DNA of 64,000 nt from Erinaceus europaeus (GCF_950295315.1 NC_080170.1:99242632-99306631), one strand, 5' to 3'. Shown: positions 46,392 through 56,451, counted from the first letter of the stretch. The notes: generated by a model not told the origin, from the sequence alone. A program made the numbers and translations.

Positions 46392-46674
46392 TTTTTACAT
46401 CTTTTTTCTTTAATATTTGTTTATTTATTCCCTTTGGTTGCCCTTGTTTTATTGTTGTTGCTATTGATGTTGTTGTTGTTGAATAGGACAGAGAGAAATG
46501 GAGAGAAGAGGGGAAGACAAAGAGAGAAAGAAAGATAGACACCTACAGACCTACTTCACAGCCTGTGAAGTGACTTCCCTGCTGCTGGGGAGCCGGGGGC
46601 TCGAACCGGGACCCTTCAGCTGGTCCTTTGTGCCAAGTGAGCTTAACCTGCTGCGCTACTGCCTGACTCCCTTT
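46392..46674 (-). mobile_element. SINE family A with exact TSD
   Basis: Antisense A; sense B box GGTTCGAGCCC intact. TSD TTTGACCTATT (46381-46391, 46675-46685). Confidence 0.95.
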
Positions 46675-46867
46675 TTTGACCTATTAGGATTAATTAATCT
46701 ATGTACTAATTTACCCAATACATATAAATGAATTGAGTATACTTTCGGTTAAATTATTATGTAAATTATACTTTTTATTATTGGTGTTTCAGTGATCAGG
46801 GAAAATCTTTTTAGATAAAAAGATGGAGACAAAGTGGGGAGAGAGCATAATGGAAGACCCTTTTTTT

Positions 46868-47345
46868 CCCAATAACTTCATTGGGGGTAAGTGGGTAATG
46901 GTTTACTGTTGTATGCTTTACATTGGGTTCTAGTTCTCCCCGCCAAGAGAATTAGATCAGTCCAGTTAATTTCGCGGGCCTGCTTGGCCCTGCCCCTAGG
47001 GAACCCGCCAGAGTTCCAGAGTGACAGAGTTCCTGGGTTCCTGAGTTCCAGAGTAGGAGAGAGTGCTTGCGCTGCCGCAAAGAGACAGCAGAGTTCTGTT
47101 TGGTGATTAGTTTGTCTTAGTTTATGAATCGTTGTTCCTGAATAAAGAAATACAGCTTCCCTGCCCAGCCGTTGTCTCCGCGTCTCTGTTACCTGCCCGT
47201 GAAGCTACCCGCACGGCAAGAGACACTGAATTTTAACAACAGTGAAGTTGTTGAAAAATGAGTACACTTTCTCATCTCATTGTGACAGTTATTTCAAAAA
47301 GACTCTCATCCTCAACGTAAGTCCTTTTCCACTATCACATACTAG
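46868..47345 (-). mobile_element. Old L1 3' UTR piece interrupted by a solo LTR
   Basis: Before the LTR: CATTGGGGGTAAGTGGGTAA, TGGTTTAC. After it: AGTGAAGTTGTTG, ATGAGTACACTTTCTCATCT. Joined, these match the antisense L1 at 58800-58870. Confidence 0.65.
46910..47238 (+). mobile_element. Solo LTR of an endogenous retrovirus (~329 bp)
   Basis: Begins TGTATGCTTTACATTGGG and ends GAATTTTAACA, so it has TG...CA ends. Flanked by ACTGT / ACAGT (46905-46909, 47239-47243; 5 bp, one mismatch; the second matches the uninterrupted host L1). AATAAA at 47141-47146, followed by CpG-rich sequence (GCCGTTGTCTCCGCGTCTCT) to the end, as in a typical R-U5. Contains repeated GAGTTCC motifs (47013-47055). No internal retroviral genes are present. 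Family not recognised. Confidence 0.75.
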
Positions 47346-47354
47346 AACTCCAGA

Positions 47355-47452
47355 CTTTCATTCCTAATGCTTTGAAGGCCCAGGTTTAAAACCCTGCACC
47401 ACCATAACCCAGAGCTGAGCATTACTCTGCTAAATAAGAAACAAACAAAAAA
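47355..47452 (+). mobile_element. SINE family D, 5'-truncated
   Basis: GACTTTCATTCCTAATGCTT, AGGCCCAGGTTTAAAACCC, CCACCATAACCCAGAGCTGA, then AAATAAGAAACAAAC tail. Confidence 0.85.
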
Positions 47453-47790
47453 AAATTCAGGGCGGAGGGCAAGACATCACAACTTCAAAGTATCTTCCAG
47501 TGTGGTATGGAATGAATTTGAACTTGGATTACATGCACAAGAAAGTAATATCCTCCAAGTGGTCTGTCAATCTGACCCTGCTTTGTGGTTCTCCACATAT
47601 GCCCTATCATGAATAGTATGTGGTACTTATTATTCTGTTATTTTATTGTAGACTTGTTTGATAACATTTTGAAAGATCCAATAGATTAATTTATTGCTTA
47701 TTCATGAGTCCAGCTTGTAAGCTTTATATTTAAACCCAGATCTCTAAATAATACTTTCAGTATAAACTTCTAAGAATGTAATTGTCATAT
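47453..47790. other. Unique sequence, no gene seen
   Basis: No recognised features; the sequence immediately before the 5S pseudogene. Confidence 0.5.
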
Positions 47791-47806
47791 ACCAAAATCT
47801 ATCTTT

Positions 47807-47898
47807 GTCTACGGCCATACCACCCTGAACACACCCGATCTCGTCTGATTTCGGAAGCTAAGCAGGGTCGGGCCTGGTTAGTCCTTGGATGGGAGACC
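47807..47898 (+). pseudogene. 5S rRNA retropseudogene, 3'-truncated and tailless
   Basis: Matches vertebrate 5S rRNA from its first base (GTCTACGGCCATACCACCCT) to GGGAGACC, i.e. positions 1-92 of about 120. Visible substitutions: two CpG-type changes (GAACACACCC for GAACGCGCCC), one C to T (GATTTCGG), and one A to C (TTAGTCCTTGG). The last ~28 bases are absent, cutting the internal promoter's box C, so it is not expected to be transcribed on its own. Flanked by ACCAAAATCTATCTT / ACCAAAATCTATTTT (47791-47805, 47896-47910), with ACC shared between the RNA end and the right flank. No A tail. This fits the known class of tailless retropseudogenes made by L1 machinery. Confidence 0.93.
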
Positions 47899-47911
47899 AA
47901 AATCTATTTTA

Positions 47912-48580
47912 AAAGACCATTTGTTAAATGCAAGTTCTCCTTTAAATTCAAAATAATTTATTTAATTCTCTCTCAAAAAGAAAATGATGGTAGTATTCCT
48001 AATCGAGAAAAAAATCTAACAATTAACATTTGGGTTCCATTAGAAAAAATTTACTTGTGTTTTTGAATGGGAATCGATTTCTAATGCATTGTTTGTGCAG
48101 CAAACTGTAACCACTCCTTCTGTGTTCACTTTGTCTTTTTATTTTTTATCAATGCTCACAGAGCTCATTTTTCAAAATCTTATATTTCCTAATAAATCAA
48201 GAAAGCTCTATGGGAGCATATTATATCCTCTCATGTAGAAATAGTACAGAGAAGCAATATTTAAAACTTACTGAGTGTAACTGATAAACTCTCATCACTA
48301 TTGTAAAGTTATAATTATTTTGTTATGGTTGTTTAGTGAACTATGTTTTCTCTTATCCAAATACCATGGATTATTTCAATTTTGCCTTGCATTAAAAGAC
48401 TCACCTGTGGTATACCTACTATATATATATATATATATATTCTTGCTTGCTCTGACAAAATCTGCTTAGTTCAAACAAACAAACAAACAAACAAGCAAAA
48501 AAAGTCATAGTTAGTCTTGAGATAAAGATGGTGATAAAAGTTTCATATGAAGAGTCTTATTAAGAAACAAAAACAAAAAC
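47912..48580. other. Unique sequence with short (AT)n and (AAAC)n
   Basis: (AT)n at 48420-48440 and (AAAC)n at 48474-48493. No gene seen. Confidence 0.6.
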
Positions 48581-48858
48581 TTAGGGTTAAGCATACACAG
48601 TGGAGAGCTTGGGGATCACAAGGATCCACCTGCAGGGGGATCTCTTCACAAGCAGTGAACCAGGTCTGCAGGGTCTAATCTTTCTTTCCCCCTCTCCATC
48701 TTTCTCTCCTCTCTCGATTTCTCTCTGTCCTATCCAACAACAATGACAATAAAAATGGAAAACAGCAATGGCCAGGAACAGTGGATTCTTAGTGTAGGCA
48801 CCGAGCCCCAGTGATAACCCTGAAGGCAATAGGTAAATAAATAAATAAATAACTTAAA
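48581..48858 (+). mobile_element. SINE family A2 with internally deleted head
   Basis: Starts ACTTAGGGTTAAGCATACAC. The B-box region is missing (AAGGATCCACCTGCAGGGGG). A2 module present (CAATGGCCAGGAACAGTGGA), tail AAATAAATAAATAAATAA. Confidence 0.87.
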
Positions 48859-48869
48859 ATGGTATGTTA

Positions 48870-50348
48870 AATTTTTTTTCTTTTTTTTTAAATTTATTTT
48901 TTATTTAAGAAAGGATAAATTAACAAATCCATAGGGTAGGAGGGGTACAGCTCCACACAATTCACACCACCCAATCTCCATATCCCACCCTCTCCCCTGA
49001 TATCTTTCCCATTCTCTATCCCTCTGGGATCATGGACCCAGGGTCATTGTGGGTTGCAGAAGGTAGAAGGTCTGGCTTCTGTAATTGCTTCCCCGCTGAA
49101 CATGGGCGTTGACTGGTCGGTCCATGCTCCCAGTCTGCCTCTCTCTTTCCCTAGTAGGGTGTGTCTCTGGGGAAGCTGAGCTCCAGGACACATTGGTGGG
49201 GTCTTCAGTCCAGGGAAGCTTGGCTGGCACCCTGATGGCATCTGGAACCTGGTGACTGAAAAGAGAGTTAACACACAAAACCAAACAAATTGTTGAGCAA
49301 TCATGGACCCAAAGCTTGGAATAGTGGAGAGGAAGTGTTAGGAGGTACTCGCTGCAAACTCTAGTGTACTTCTGCTTTCAGGTATATATTTTGCACTAGT
49401 TTATGGATGTGTGTAAACATATGCTCTCTCTCACAGAAACTGGTGTATATCTAGGTTCTGGGTCTTTGTTAGTAAGTGAACCACCTGTGATGTAATTAGA
49501 GAATACTATGTAAGAAAGGTCTCACCAGAGTAATGAAGCTGAAGGGTTGTCATTCCACATGTGAAGTCTCTGGACACAGTCTGAGCTGAAGCATTTTGAG
49601 GTGGCAATCGTTGTGTTGGTTAGGTTGTGATCGGCAGATGCAATATTATTTGATATGGATTGGGAGAGGCAAAGGGGAAAGTGGGCCCCATCCAAAGGTT
49701 CAAGGACTGGGGGCAGTAGAGGCTCTATAGTGGAGATGTGAGGTTCCTGCTGTCTTAGGGTTCAAAAAGACAATGGATAGTTAATGGTATCATCACATTA
49801 TTTGGTAATTGGGTTAACTTTGAAAAGTCCTTTTGTTATGGTTTGCTGTACAGTACCCAGTATCTTGTATATAGCTGTGCTATTGGTTGCTTCTGATCTA
49901 CTTGGTCTAGGCTTTTGAGAGAGTCCGCACATCAAATACACAGCAGTCTGTGTTTAAAAAACTTCGAGACATACAATTAATTTTCCCCCTCTCGTATTAA
50001 TTATCTAGTGATTTATATGACTACACTTTATTAGGAGTGTACATAAGCACCATTCCCACCACCAAAAGACAGTGACCCATCCCTCCCACCCACTCCAACC
50101 CCCCCACTGGCCCAGGAAGCTGCATGTCTACCCCTCACCACAGGGTTTTTACTTTGGTGCCCTACTTACAATTTGGTCAGGTCCTGCTTTTAGTTTCCCT
50201 TTCAGATCTTCTTACTCAACTTCTGTTGATGAGTGGGATCATCCCATTCCATACTCATCTTTATCTTTCTGACTTAGCTCACTTAACATAATTCCTTCTA
50301 GCTCTGTCCAAGATGGGTCAGAGAAGGTGGGTTCCTTGTTCTTGACAT
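48870..50348 (-). mobile_element. L1 3' UTR plus start of ORF2 end, same subfamily as 10437
   Basis: Closely follows 10448-11900 over nearly 1.45 kb (TTTAAGAAAGGATAAATTAA, CAAAGCTTGGAATAGTGGAG, GTGATCGGCAGATGCAATAT, CATCCCTCCCACCCACTCC). Ends at GGGTTCCTTGTTCTTGA, followed by a partial repeat (ATTGTTCTTGATAG) at 50351. No secure TSD; only ATGTTA is shared. Confidence 0.9.
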
Positions 50349-50349
50349 G

Positions 50350-50700
50350 TTATTGTTCTTGATAGTTTATTATTTATTATTTTTGACATTTTATTACAGG
50401 GTTGATGGCTTACAGTTAACACACGGGTATAATTTCTCATCTCTCTGTGATAGGTGTCTGCAGAAACCTTTCCCCTCAACCCTAATGTTTTTGTACCTTC
50501 ATGTACCAGGACTCCAGTGCTTCTACCCTATCCCTCCACCCCGCCCCTTATCCATTCCCTTCTCTTTTCCTTTGGTGCAGTAAACCCTACTGAGTCCAAG
50601 TTTCCCTTTCTTATCTCCCCCCCTTCAAAAAGCAAGATTTTTATTATACAAATCCCTGAAATGGATCCAATTGGCCAGGCTGTTGATCCTGTATCATAAA
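50350..50700 (-). mobile_element. Another L1 3' UTR piece
   Basis: ATTACAGGGTTGATGGCTTA, ACACACGGGTATAATTTCTC, TCTGCAGAAACCTTTCCCCT: the type seen at 58800. Proline-rich frames here come from its C-rich segment. Confidence 0.65.
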
Positions 50701-50806
50701 ATGACAGTAAAAGTCAATGGGTTTAAAGTTGTTTCATTCAGTTGTAATGTAATCCTCTCTTCATTGTGAGGTAGTGATTGTGACCATGTTTTGTACTTTT
50801 AATCTT

Positions 50807-51085
50807 TTAAAAAATATTTATTTGTTTCCTTTTGTTGCTCTTGTAGCTTTGTTGTCGTTATTGTTGTTGTTATTGATGTCGTCGTTGTTGGATAGGACAG
50901 AAGTGGAGAGAGGAGGGGAAGACAGAGAGGGGTAGAGAAATATAGACACCTGCAGACCTGCTTCACTTCCTGTGAAGTGACTCCCCTACAGGTGGGGAGC
51001 CGAGGGCTCAAACCAGAAGCCTTATACTGGTCCATTAATGCTTTGCCACATGTGCTTAACCCACTGCAGTAGCACCTGACTTCCT
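50807..51085 (-). mobile_element. SINE family A, part of a dimer
   Basis: Antisense A, T-rich tail at left. Its head abuts the T16 tail of the D SINE. GTACTTTTAATCTT flanks the pair (50793-50806, 51221-51234). Confidence 0.92.
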
Positions 51086-51220
51086 ATCTTTTTTTTTTTT
51101 TTTTAGACCAGAACACTGCTCAGTTCTGTCTTATGATGGTGCTAGGGATTGAACCTGAGATCTCAGAGCCTCAGGCTTTTATGGCATTTGCATAACCATT
51201 ATGCTATCTTCCCAGCCCAA
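51086..51220 (-). mobile_element. SINE family D, part of a dimer
   Basis: Antisense D: T run, AGACCAGAACACTGCTCAGT, GGGATTGAACCTGAGATCTC, TGCATAACCATTATGCTATC. The right flank is the TSD of the pair. Confidence 0.93.
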
Positions 51221-51234
51221 GTACTTTTAATCTT

Positions 51235-51716
51235 GATGTGTATAATTTCAGGCTAGTTCTGTTTATTTTAGAGCTTCGATATGATTTCTTACAGACACTA
51301 CTTATTGTTTAAAGTATATTAATAGTGCTCACTAGAGATAATTTAGTGCAAATAGTAGATTAGAGATACAACAATATTTCTTTTTAGAAGAACTGCATAA
51401 CTCTGCTGCTAGCTCTTGCTCCTGATCAGTAATAGTTCTAAGATAACAGTATTGTTTCTATTGATATTTCTTTTCTGCTGATATTTCACACTACAAGTTT
51501 TATTTTGCCATGAGAAGGTAATTATTAGAGGGTACACTCTTATTTTTTTCAAATAAAAACAATGAACATGATGTGCTAAAATGTTAACTCAGTTCTGGGG
51601 ATAATTCCACTCTTCCAAATTACAGATAGATTAAAAGGTCAGAGGCCTCAAATTTGTATCATTGAATTTGCATAAGGAAAGTGTAAAGATGTTTTATTCT
51701 AATTATTTTTTTATTT
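51235..51716. other. Unique sequence, no gene seen
   Basis: No recognised features. Confidence 0.5.
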
Positions 51717-51885
51717 CTGCAGAGGGCATGCTTCAAGAGGGATGAAGCATTCCTCTTCCTCCACTACTTTCTTAATTTCTCTCTGCTCTATCAAATATTT
51801 TAAAAAGCCACTTGGAGAATTGAATTCATAGTATTGGCACAGAACCCCATCAATAATCCTAGAGGAAAAACAAAAACTAGAACTA
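51717..51885 (+). mobile_element. SINE family A2, 5'-truncated and decayed
   Basis: CTGCAGAGGGCATGCTTCAA, TTTCTCTCTGCTCTATCAAA, module 'cacttggagaattgaattcatagtattggcac', AATCCTAGAGGAAAAACAAA. Confidence 0.65.
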
Positions 51886-52965
51886 AAATAACAAAAAGGA
51901 ACCCCACGAATTCTGGCATTGACTGCTTGGGTTCAAAACTCAGGAATGATATGTACTAGATATATGACCTCACACACAGGTAGGTCTCTTATTCTCTAAC
52001 GCTCAGATTTTTCATCTGTATGTTTGCTTTATAGATATTTACATTATTTTTATGATGACTAATTGATGAGGTGATTAATTGAACAGATAAAATACCCATT
52101 GGATATGGGGTATTTTAAGTATATAACTGTTATTTTAAAATAGCATCTGTAATTCTATGGTTTCAGCATTTTTTTCTTTATTCTCAATGGGCTCTGCTTC
52201 CTGAGAAAGACATTAGTTTAATTGATTCAACATAAACATGGATATAATTTTGTGCTAACTATGAAAAAGAGCTTAAGTTATCAATAACTGCACGACTATA
52301 TCTCACCTAATGGCATTCCATTCTACAGCCGACAGATATAAGGTGTTGGTCCCCAAATTCCTGTTGGCTAGTGGCATGTGGCTGTTGTAATATCTTTGTT
52401 TTGTATACTGGCAGCAGCCCAACCTCATATATATGATATTTATCATTTTAGATTTATTTTCTTTATTCTTAGTCTTATTTACTTCATGTGAAATAGAGTT
52501 TCTGATGAAAGAGAAAAAAGAGAGAAGATAAAACTAGAGTACACTTATGCTGGCTCATGCAGTGTTAGGAATCAAGCACAAAGCCTCAGTCAGGTATGTT
52601 TTCTACCTGTTAAGACACCTTACCAGCCACAATGTGTTCTTGATTCTAATATTTTCTCTTGTACTTGATATAATCTTATTTTACTCATCATGGCCCCAAG
52701 CATATAAAATTCACTGATAACATCACTAGTAAGAGGTCACATCAAGTGACTGTCCTGGATATAAAAATGATTAAAGATTAAGAACATAAAACATTCAGTG
52801 GTGATTATTTCTCATGAACTACAGTTATTATCTTGAAATCAAGAACAAATCAGTGAAAACAGTTAAAGGATCTGCTTAGTTTATAGTAATGACTAACAAG
52901 CATCCAAAAAGGACCTATAACAGCTTGGAGACACTTTTAATAACCTTTATTAAAGAATAGACAGG
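51886..52965. other. Unique sequence with a faint SINE trace
   Basis: 52520-52630 ('gctggctcatgcagtgttaggaatcaagc ... ttaagacaccttaccagcc') may be an old antisense tRNA-SINE. No gene seen. Confidence 0.45.
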
Positions 52966-53188
52966 GGATGGCAGTGGTGCAGCTGATTAAATGAGCGCAC
53001 ATGTTAAAATGTGCAAGGACCCAGGCAGGTTCAAGCCCCCGGACCCCACTCACAAGGGGAAAGCTTTGTGAGTAGTGACACAGGGCTAGAGGTGTCTCTC
53101 TGTCTCTCTTTCTCTCTATCTCCCCTTTTCCTCTTCATTTCTCACTGTCTCTATCCAATAAATAAAGATATATATTTTTTAAAAGTGA
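52966..53188 (+). mobile_element. SINE family B
   Basis: GGCAGTGGTGCAGCTGATTA head, B box GGTTCAAGCCC, GGGGAAAGCTTTGTGAGTAG, CTGTCTCTATCCAATAAATA tail. Confidence 0.9.
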
Positions 53189-53942
53189 CATAAAAAAGAT
53201 CAGTACTGAAATGTCTCTGTCTCAGTTATGTGACAAGCACTACCAAAGTAAATGTTGAATTTACTTCTTTCCAGGTGGTTTAGATGATTTAACAATTATT
53301 ACCCATTTCACAATGTGAAAATAAAAGTGGTGAGTCTGAGTCTTAGAAAAATCTAGATAAACTCATGGTTGAGAAAAACTATATGCCAGAAAAAACCTTC
53401 AATATAAATGAGATTTATTGAGCAAATGGATGCCTGAAAGGTCTTTCATCTCTAAGGAGATTGAGGGAATGCAGGTTTCAGTCTTGCTTAGGGCCAGTGT
53501 TATAGTATAAAAATTAAATTATGGCTCAGTGAAAACGCCAGCACTTTCAAGTACATTAATAATTGCACACTGCCAGTGTACTACAGGAGTAGAGTCAAAA
53601 TGACACAAAAACTCATTCAAGGTTTCCTCTTGAGTTAGAAGACCAGTGGAATAGAGATGTATTATTTGGAGAAAAACATGCCTTTTAAGATTTTACTTAT
53701 TGTTAATAATGCTCCTGGTTGTTCTTTTTGTATTGGTGCTGGTAACTAGTTTCAAAGTGTTGCTAAACACTGTCATTTTGTTTTGTTTTGCTTTGTTTTG
53801 TTTTAATCAGTGGCTCTAAATTTATAGGAGCTTTTAGACTCACAAATGGAGAAATATCTTTGCTATGAGTATTGCTATCAGGGAAGATAATAAAAATACA
53901 ATTTTTATGCAGTTTTGGGAGGTCTGTGACTTCTGTGACTGT
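53189..53942. other. Unique sequence, (TTTTG)n
   Basis: (TTTTG)n at 53779-53805. No gene seen. Confidence 0.55.
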
Positions 53943-53953
53943 ACCAAGAGCCT

Positions 53954-54379
53954 GTGAGTACCCATTCATTGGGGAAACTGACGATCCTTCCTAGCGGACT
54001 GAATCCACATGGATCCCAGTCACTTTCCTTTTTTTTTTTTTTTTTAAGTTTTTATTTAAGAAAGGATTAATGAACAAAAACATAAGGTAGGAGAGGTACA
54101 ACTCCACACAATTCCCACCACCCAATCTCCATAACCCACCCCATCCCATGATAGCTTTCCCTTTCTCTAGCCCTCTGGGAGCATGGACCCAGGGTCATTG
54201 AGGGTTGCAGAAGGTATAAGGTCTGGCTTCTGTAATTGCTTCCCCGCTGAACATGGGCGTTGACTGGTCGGTCCATACTCCCAGTCACTTTCAAAGCCAG
54301 CAACAAGCAGCTCCTGACAGCTTTCAATCTGACGCTGTTGACTGGCTACGGAAGAAGGGCAAACGCTAGAAGAAGAAGA
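53954..54379 (+). mobile_element. Short internally deleted Vingi derivative (~161 bp) split by an L1 tail
   Basis: An exact 11-bp TSD ACCAAGAGCCT lies at 53943-53953 and 54380-54390. Inside, 54329-54379 is nearly identical to the 3' end of the Vingi-like element at 36794-36843 (CTGACGCTGTTGACTGGCTA, stop TAG, AAGAAGAAG), while 53954-54027 plus 54293-54328 is unrelated to that C-terminal region and presumably comes from the parent's 5' end. Removing the L1 (54028-54292 with one TSD copy) leaves about 161 bp. This fits the non-autonomous Vingi families described in hedgehogs (from memory). It has no coding capacity. Confidence 0.72.
54028..54292 (-). mobile_element. L1 3' UTR tail inside the Vingi derivative
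   Basis: T17 tail, TTTAAGAAAGGATTAATGAAC, GGTAGGAGAGGTACAACTCC, GCTGAACATGGGCGTTGACT: the 10437 subfamily, about 250 bp. TSD CCCAGTCACTTTC (54015-54027, 54280-54292), partly overlapping L1's own CCCAGTC. Confidence 0.9.
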
Positions 54380-54390
54380 ACCAAGAGCCT

Positions 54391-54519
54391 TATGTGTGTT
54401 GGGACTTATATCACCATGGAATGTATGAGTTGTCTGCGTAAGAAGATGCTCAAGAAGTTAATCTTTGACTTCAAAGAATTTTCCAGGAATGAGAATGTTG
54501 CAGAATATCAATAAGGATG
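54391..54519. other. Short segment with protein-like frame, unassigned
   Basis: Reads without a stop in one frame through MLKKLIFDFKEFSRNENVAE to a TAA at 54512-54514. I recognise no family; could be part of an old retrocopy together with 54983-55440. Confidence 0.25.
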
Positions 54520-54650
54520 ATGGTCCAGAAGGTGGTGGTAAAGTGACCATAGTGCCAGTCTTTCAAATATGACGTCTTGAGTTTCATTATCAACATTACA
54601 CAGGCCAGAGTGATGCTTTAGTTGGCTTTAATAAATAAATAAACTATTAA
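54520..54650 (+). mobile_element. SINE family C
   Basis: TGGTCCAGAAGGTGGTGGTA head, CTTGAGTTTCATTATCAACA, AGAGTGATGCTTTAGTTGGC, AATAAATAAATAAAC tail. Confidence 0.75.
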
Positions 54651-54721
54651 AAAATTAATAAGACAAACAAAATTGACAAACAATTTTAACATGGGTGTGG
54701 ATGATTTATTTTATTTGTTTT

Positions 54722-54982
54722 ATTTTTTGCCCCCAGGTTATTGCTGGGGCTCAATGCCAGCACTATAAATCCACTGCTTCTGATGACCATTTTTCCTTTT
54801 AAAAATAATAATTATATAGGACAAAAAGAAATTGAGAGAGAAGACAGGGAGATAGAGAGAGGGAGAGAAATGACACCTGCAGACCTGCTTCACCACTAGT
54901 GAGGTGTCCCCCTGGTGGGGAGTAGAGGCTCAAGCCCTGGTCCTTGTGCTTGGTAATATGTGTACTTATCCAGCCCCTGCAT
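54722..54982 (-). mobile_element. SINE family A2-like, antisense
   Basis: Module 'ccccaggttattgctggggctcaatgccagc', GACACCTGCAGACCTGCTTC, head shortened ('gtgtacttatccagcccc'). GGATGAT on both sides (54707-54713 and 54984-54990). Confidence 0.8.
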
Positions 54983-55499
54983 GAGGATGATATTGAGGAG
55001 GTTCTAGAGGCAATTAATTACTAGAGAACTGGCTAATTCTCACTGAACTGATAGAACTAGTATAGAAATACATAGCTGAAGAAGAAACCAGGGAAGAGAA
55101 AAGTGCAGGAGATGAGAAGAGTAAAATCCATAGTGAAGTGCTTAGCAGAAGATTTTCCAGACAAGCTCCTTATAAACTTTGAAAATTATAATACACTCAG
55201 GTTTTCATTAACATAAAGAAATATTCATGGCGCTTTAGGGGATTACAAGTGCATCTATAATATAAAAAACAGACGATATCAAGCAAGCAAATTATTTTGA
55301 CATATTTCTAAAAGGACTTCTCAAGAAGAACCTCAGAGAGGTCCTTCAGCACATCTTCCAGAAGAAGGGGCTGATAATATAGCTGATGTCTTCATGCAAG
55401 AACCCAAAGACTGGGGGCCCCAGTAAGATAAGTGAAGGTGAAAGATAGTTATATTGCTGGTCTTTTTCCTTTGCAGGTGTAGGTTCATTTCTCCATTTA
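54983..55499. other. Unassigned sequence with protein-like fragments
   Basis: Reading DIEEVLEAINY near 54988-55020 and, in a plus frame ending with TAA at about 55423, GADNIADVFMQEPKDWGPQ. Stops separate the fragments. Could be an old processed pseudogene; I cannot name a parent gene. Confidence 0.25.
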
Positions 55500-55790
55500 T
55501 TTTATTATTTTTTCATTGCCACCAGAGTTATCGTTGAGCTCAGTGCCTGCACAGTGAGTCTGCTGCTCCTAGTGGCTACCCCCTTTCTTTTCCCCTTTAT
55601 TTGATAGGACAGTGAGAGAAATTGGGAGGGGAAGGAAGAGATAGAGTGGGGGCAAGACAGACAGACATCTGTAGTACTTGATTTAATTCTCCTGAAGCTT
55701 CCCCCGTGCGGGTGAAAAGCTAAGGTTCAAATCTGGGTCCTTGCACATGGCAATGTGTGCACTTAAACAGATGCACCATCACCTGGCCCT
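55500..55790 (-). mobile_element. SINE with B-type head and A2-type 3' module
   Basis: Left (3') side 'gagctcagtgcctgcacagtgagtctgctgctcctagtggc' is the A2 module; right (5') side 'cttaaacagatgcaccatcacctggccc' is the B head. A chimeric or ancestral subfamily. Confidence 0.8.
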
Positions 55791-55826
55791 TCAGGTCTCC
55801 ATTAAAAAAAAAAAAATGGTTTAAAA

Positions 55827-56146
55827 TGGGGTCGGGCGGTTGCACAGCGGGTTAAGCACACATGGTGTAAAGCACAAGGATCCCAGTTTGAGCCTGGCTC
55901 CCCACCTGCACGGCGGTCGCTTCAGGAACAAGTGTCTATTTTTCTCTTCCCCTTTCTGTTTTCCCCCTCCTCTCTCGATTTCTTTCTGTCCTATTCAGCA
56001 ATAATGACAGCAATAACAACAATAATAATAACCACAACAATGACAAAACAACAAGGACAACAAAAGGAAAGAAAATTGCCTCCAAGAGCAGTGGCTTTGT
56101 GGTGCAGACACCGAGCCCCAGCAATAATGCTAGAGGAAAAAAAAAA
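55827..56146 (+). mobile_element. SINE family A2
   Basis: GGGGTCGGGCGGTTGCACAG head, CACGGCGGTCGCTTCAGGAA with a short deletion removing the GTGAAGCAGG part, A2 module (TTGCCTCCAAGAGCAGTGGC), A10 tail. GTTTAAAA flanks (55819-55826, 56147-56154). Confidence 0.92.
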
Positions 56147-56331
56147 GTTTAAAACAGAAGATAGAAAAGGAATTTATAGAATATGGAAATAAAAAATAAA
56201 ATCAGGATGAAATATTTTAAATTTCTTTATGTTTTAAGCTATGTATTATTATAAACCCATTAAAGGTTAAATTTTACAGAGATGAAATGTTACAGTAAGC
56301 TATGATTAAATTAATATTTTTGACTAAATTG

Positions 56332-56362
56332 TAATAATAATAATAATAACTATTATTATTAT
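56332..56362. repeat. (TAA)n-(TTA)n palindromic microsatellite
   Basis: TAATAATAATAATAATAA followed by CTATTATTATTATT: the two halves are complementary and abut the D SINE pair. Confidence 0.9.
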
Positions 56363-56447
56363 TTACCAGAGTCCTATTCAGTTATGGCTTGGTAATGCTA
56401 AAGATTGAGCATGCATGGCACCTTTGGTGCCTCAAGCATGAAAATCT
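56360..56447 (-). mobile_element. SINE family D, half of an inverted pair
   Basis: ACCAGAGTCCTATTCAGTTA, AAAGATTGAGCATGCATGGC, CTCAAGCATGAAAATCTTTC; the head is cut at the junction with the next D. Confidence 0.8.
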
Positions 56448-56451
56448 TTCT

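Noticed and set aside
46891..47106. 71-codon frame over the GC-rich stretch at 47 kb
   Set aside because: Lies within the solo LTR; no homology to a protein and bounded by LTR ends.
47807..47898. Functional 5S rRNA gene
   Set aside because: Lacks the last ~28 bases, including part of box C, and has a retroposition TSD.
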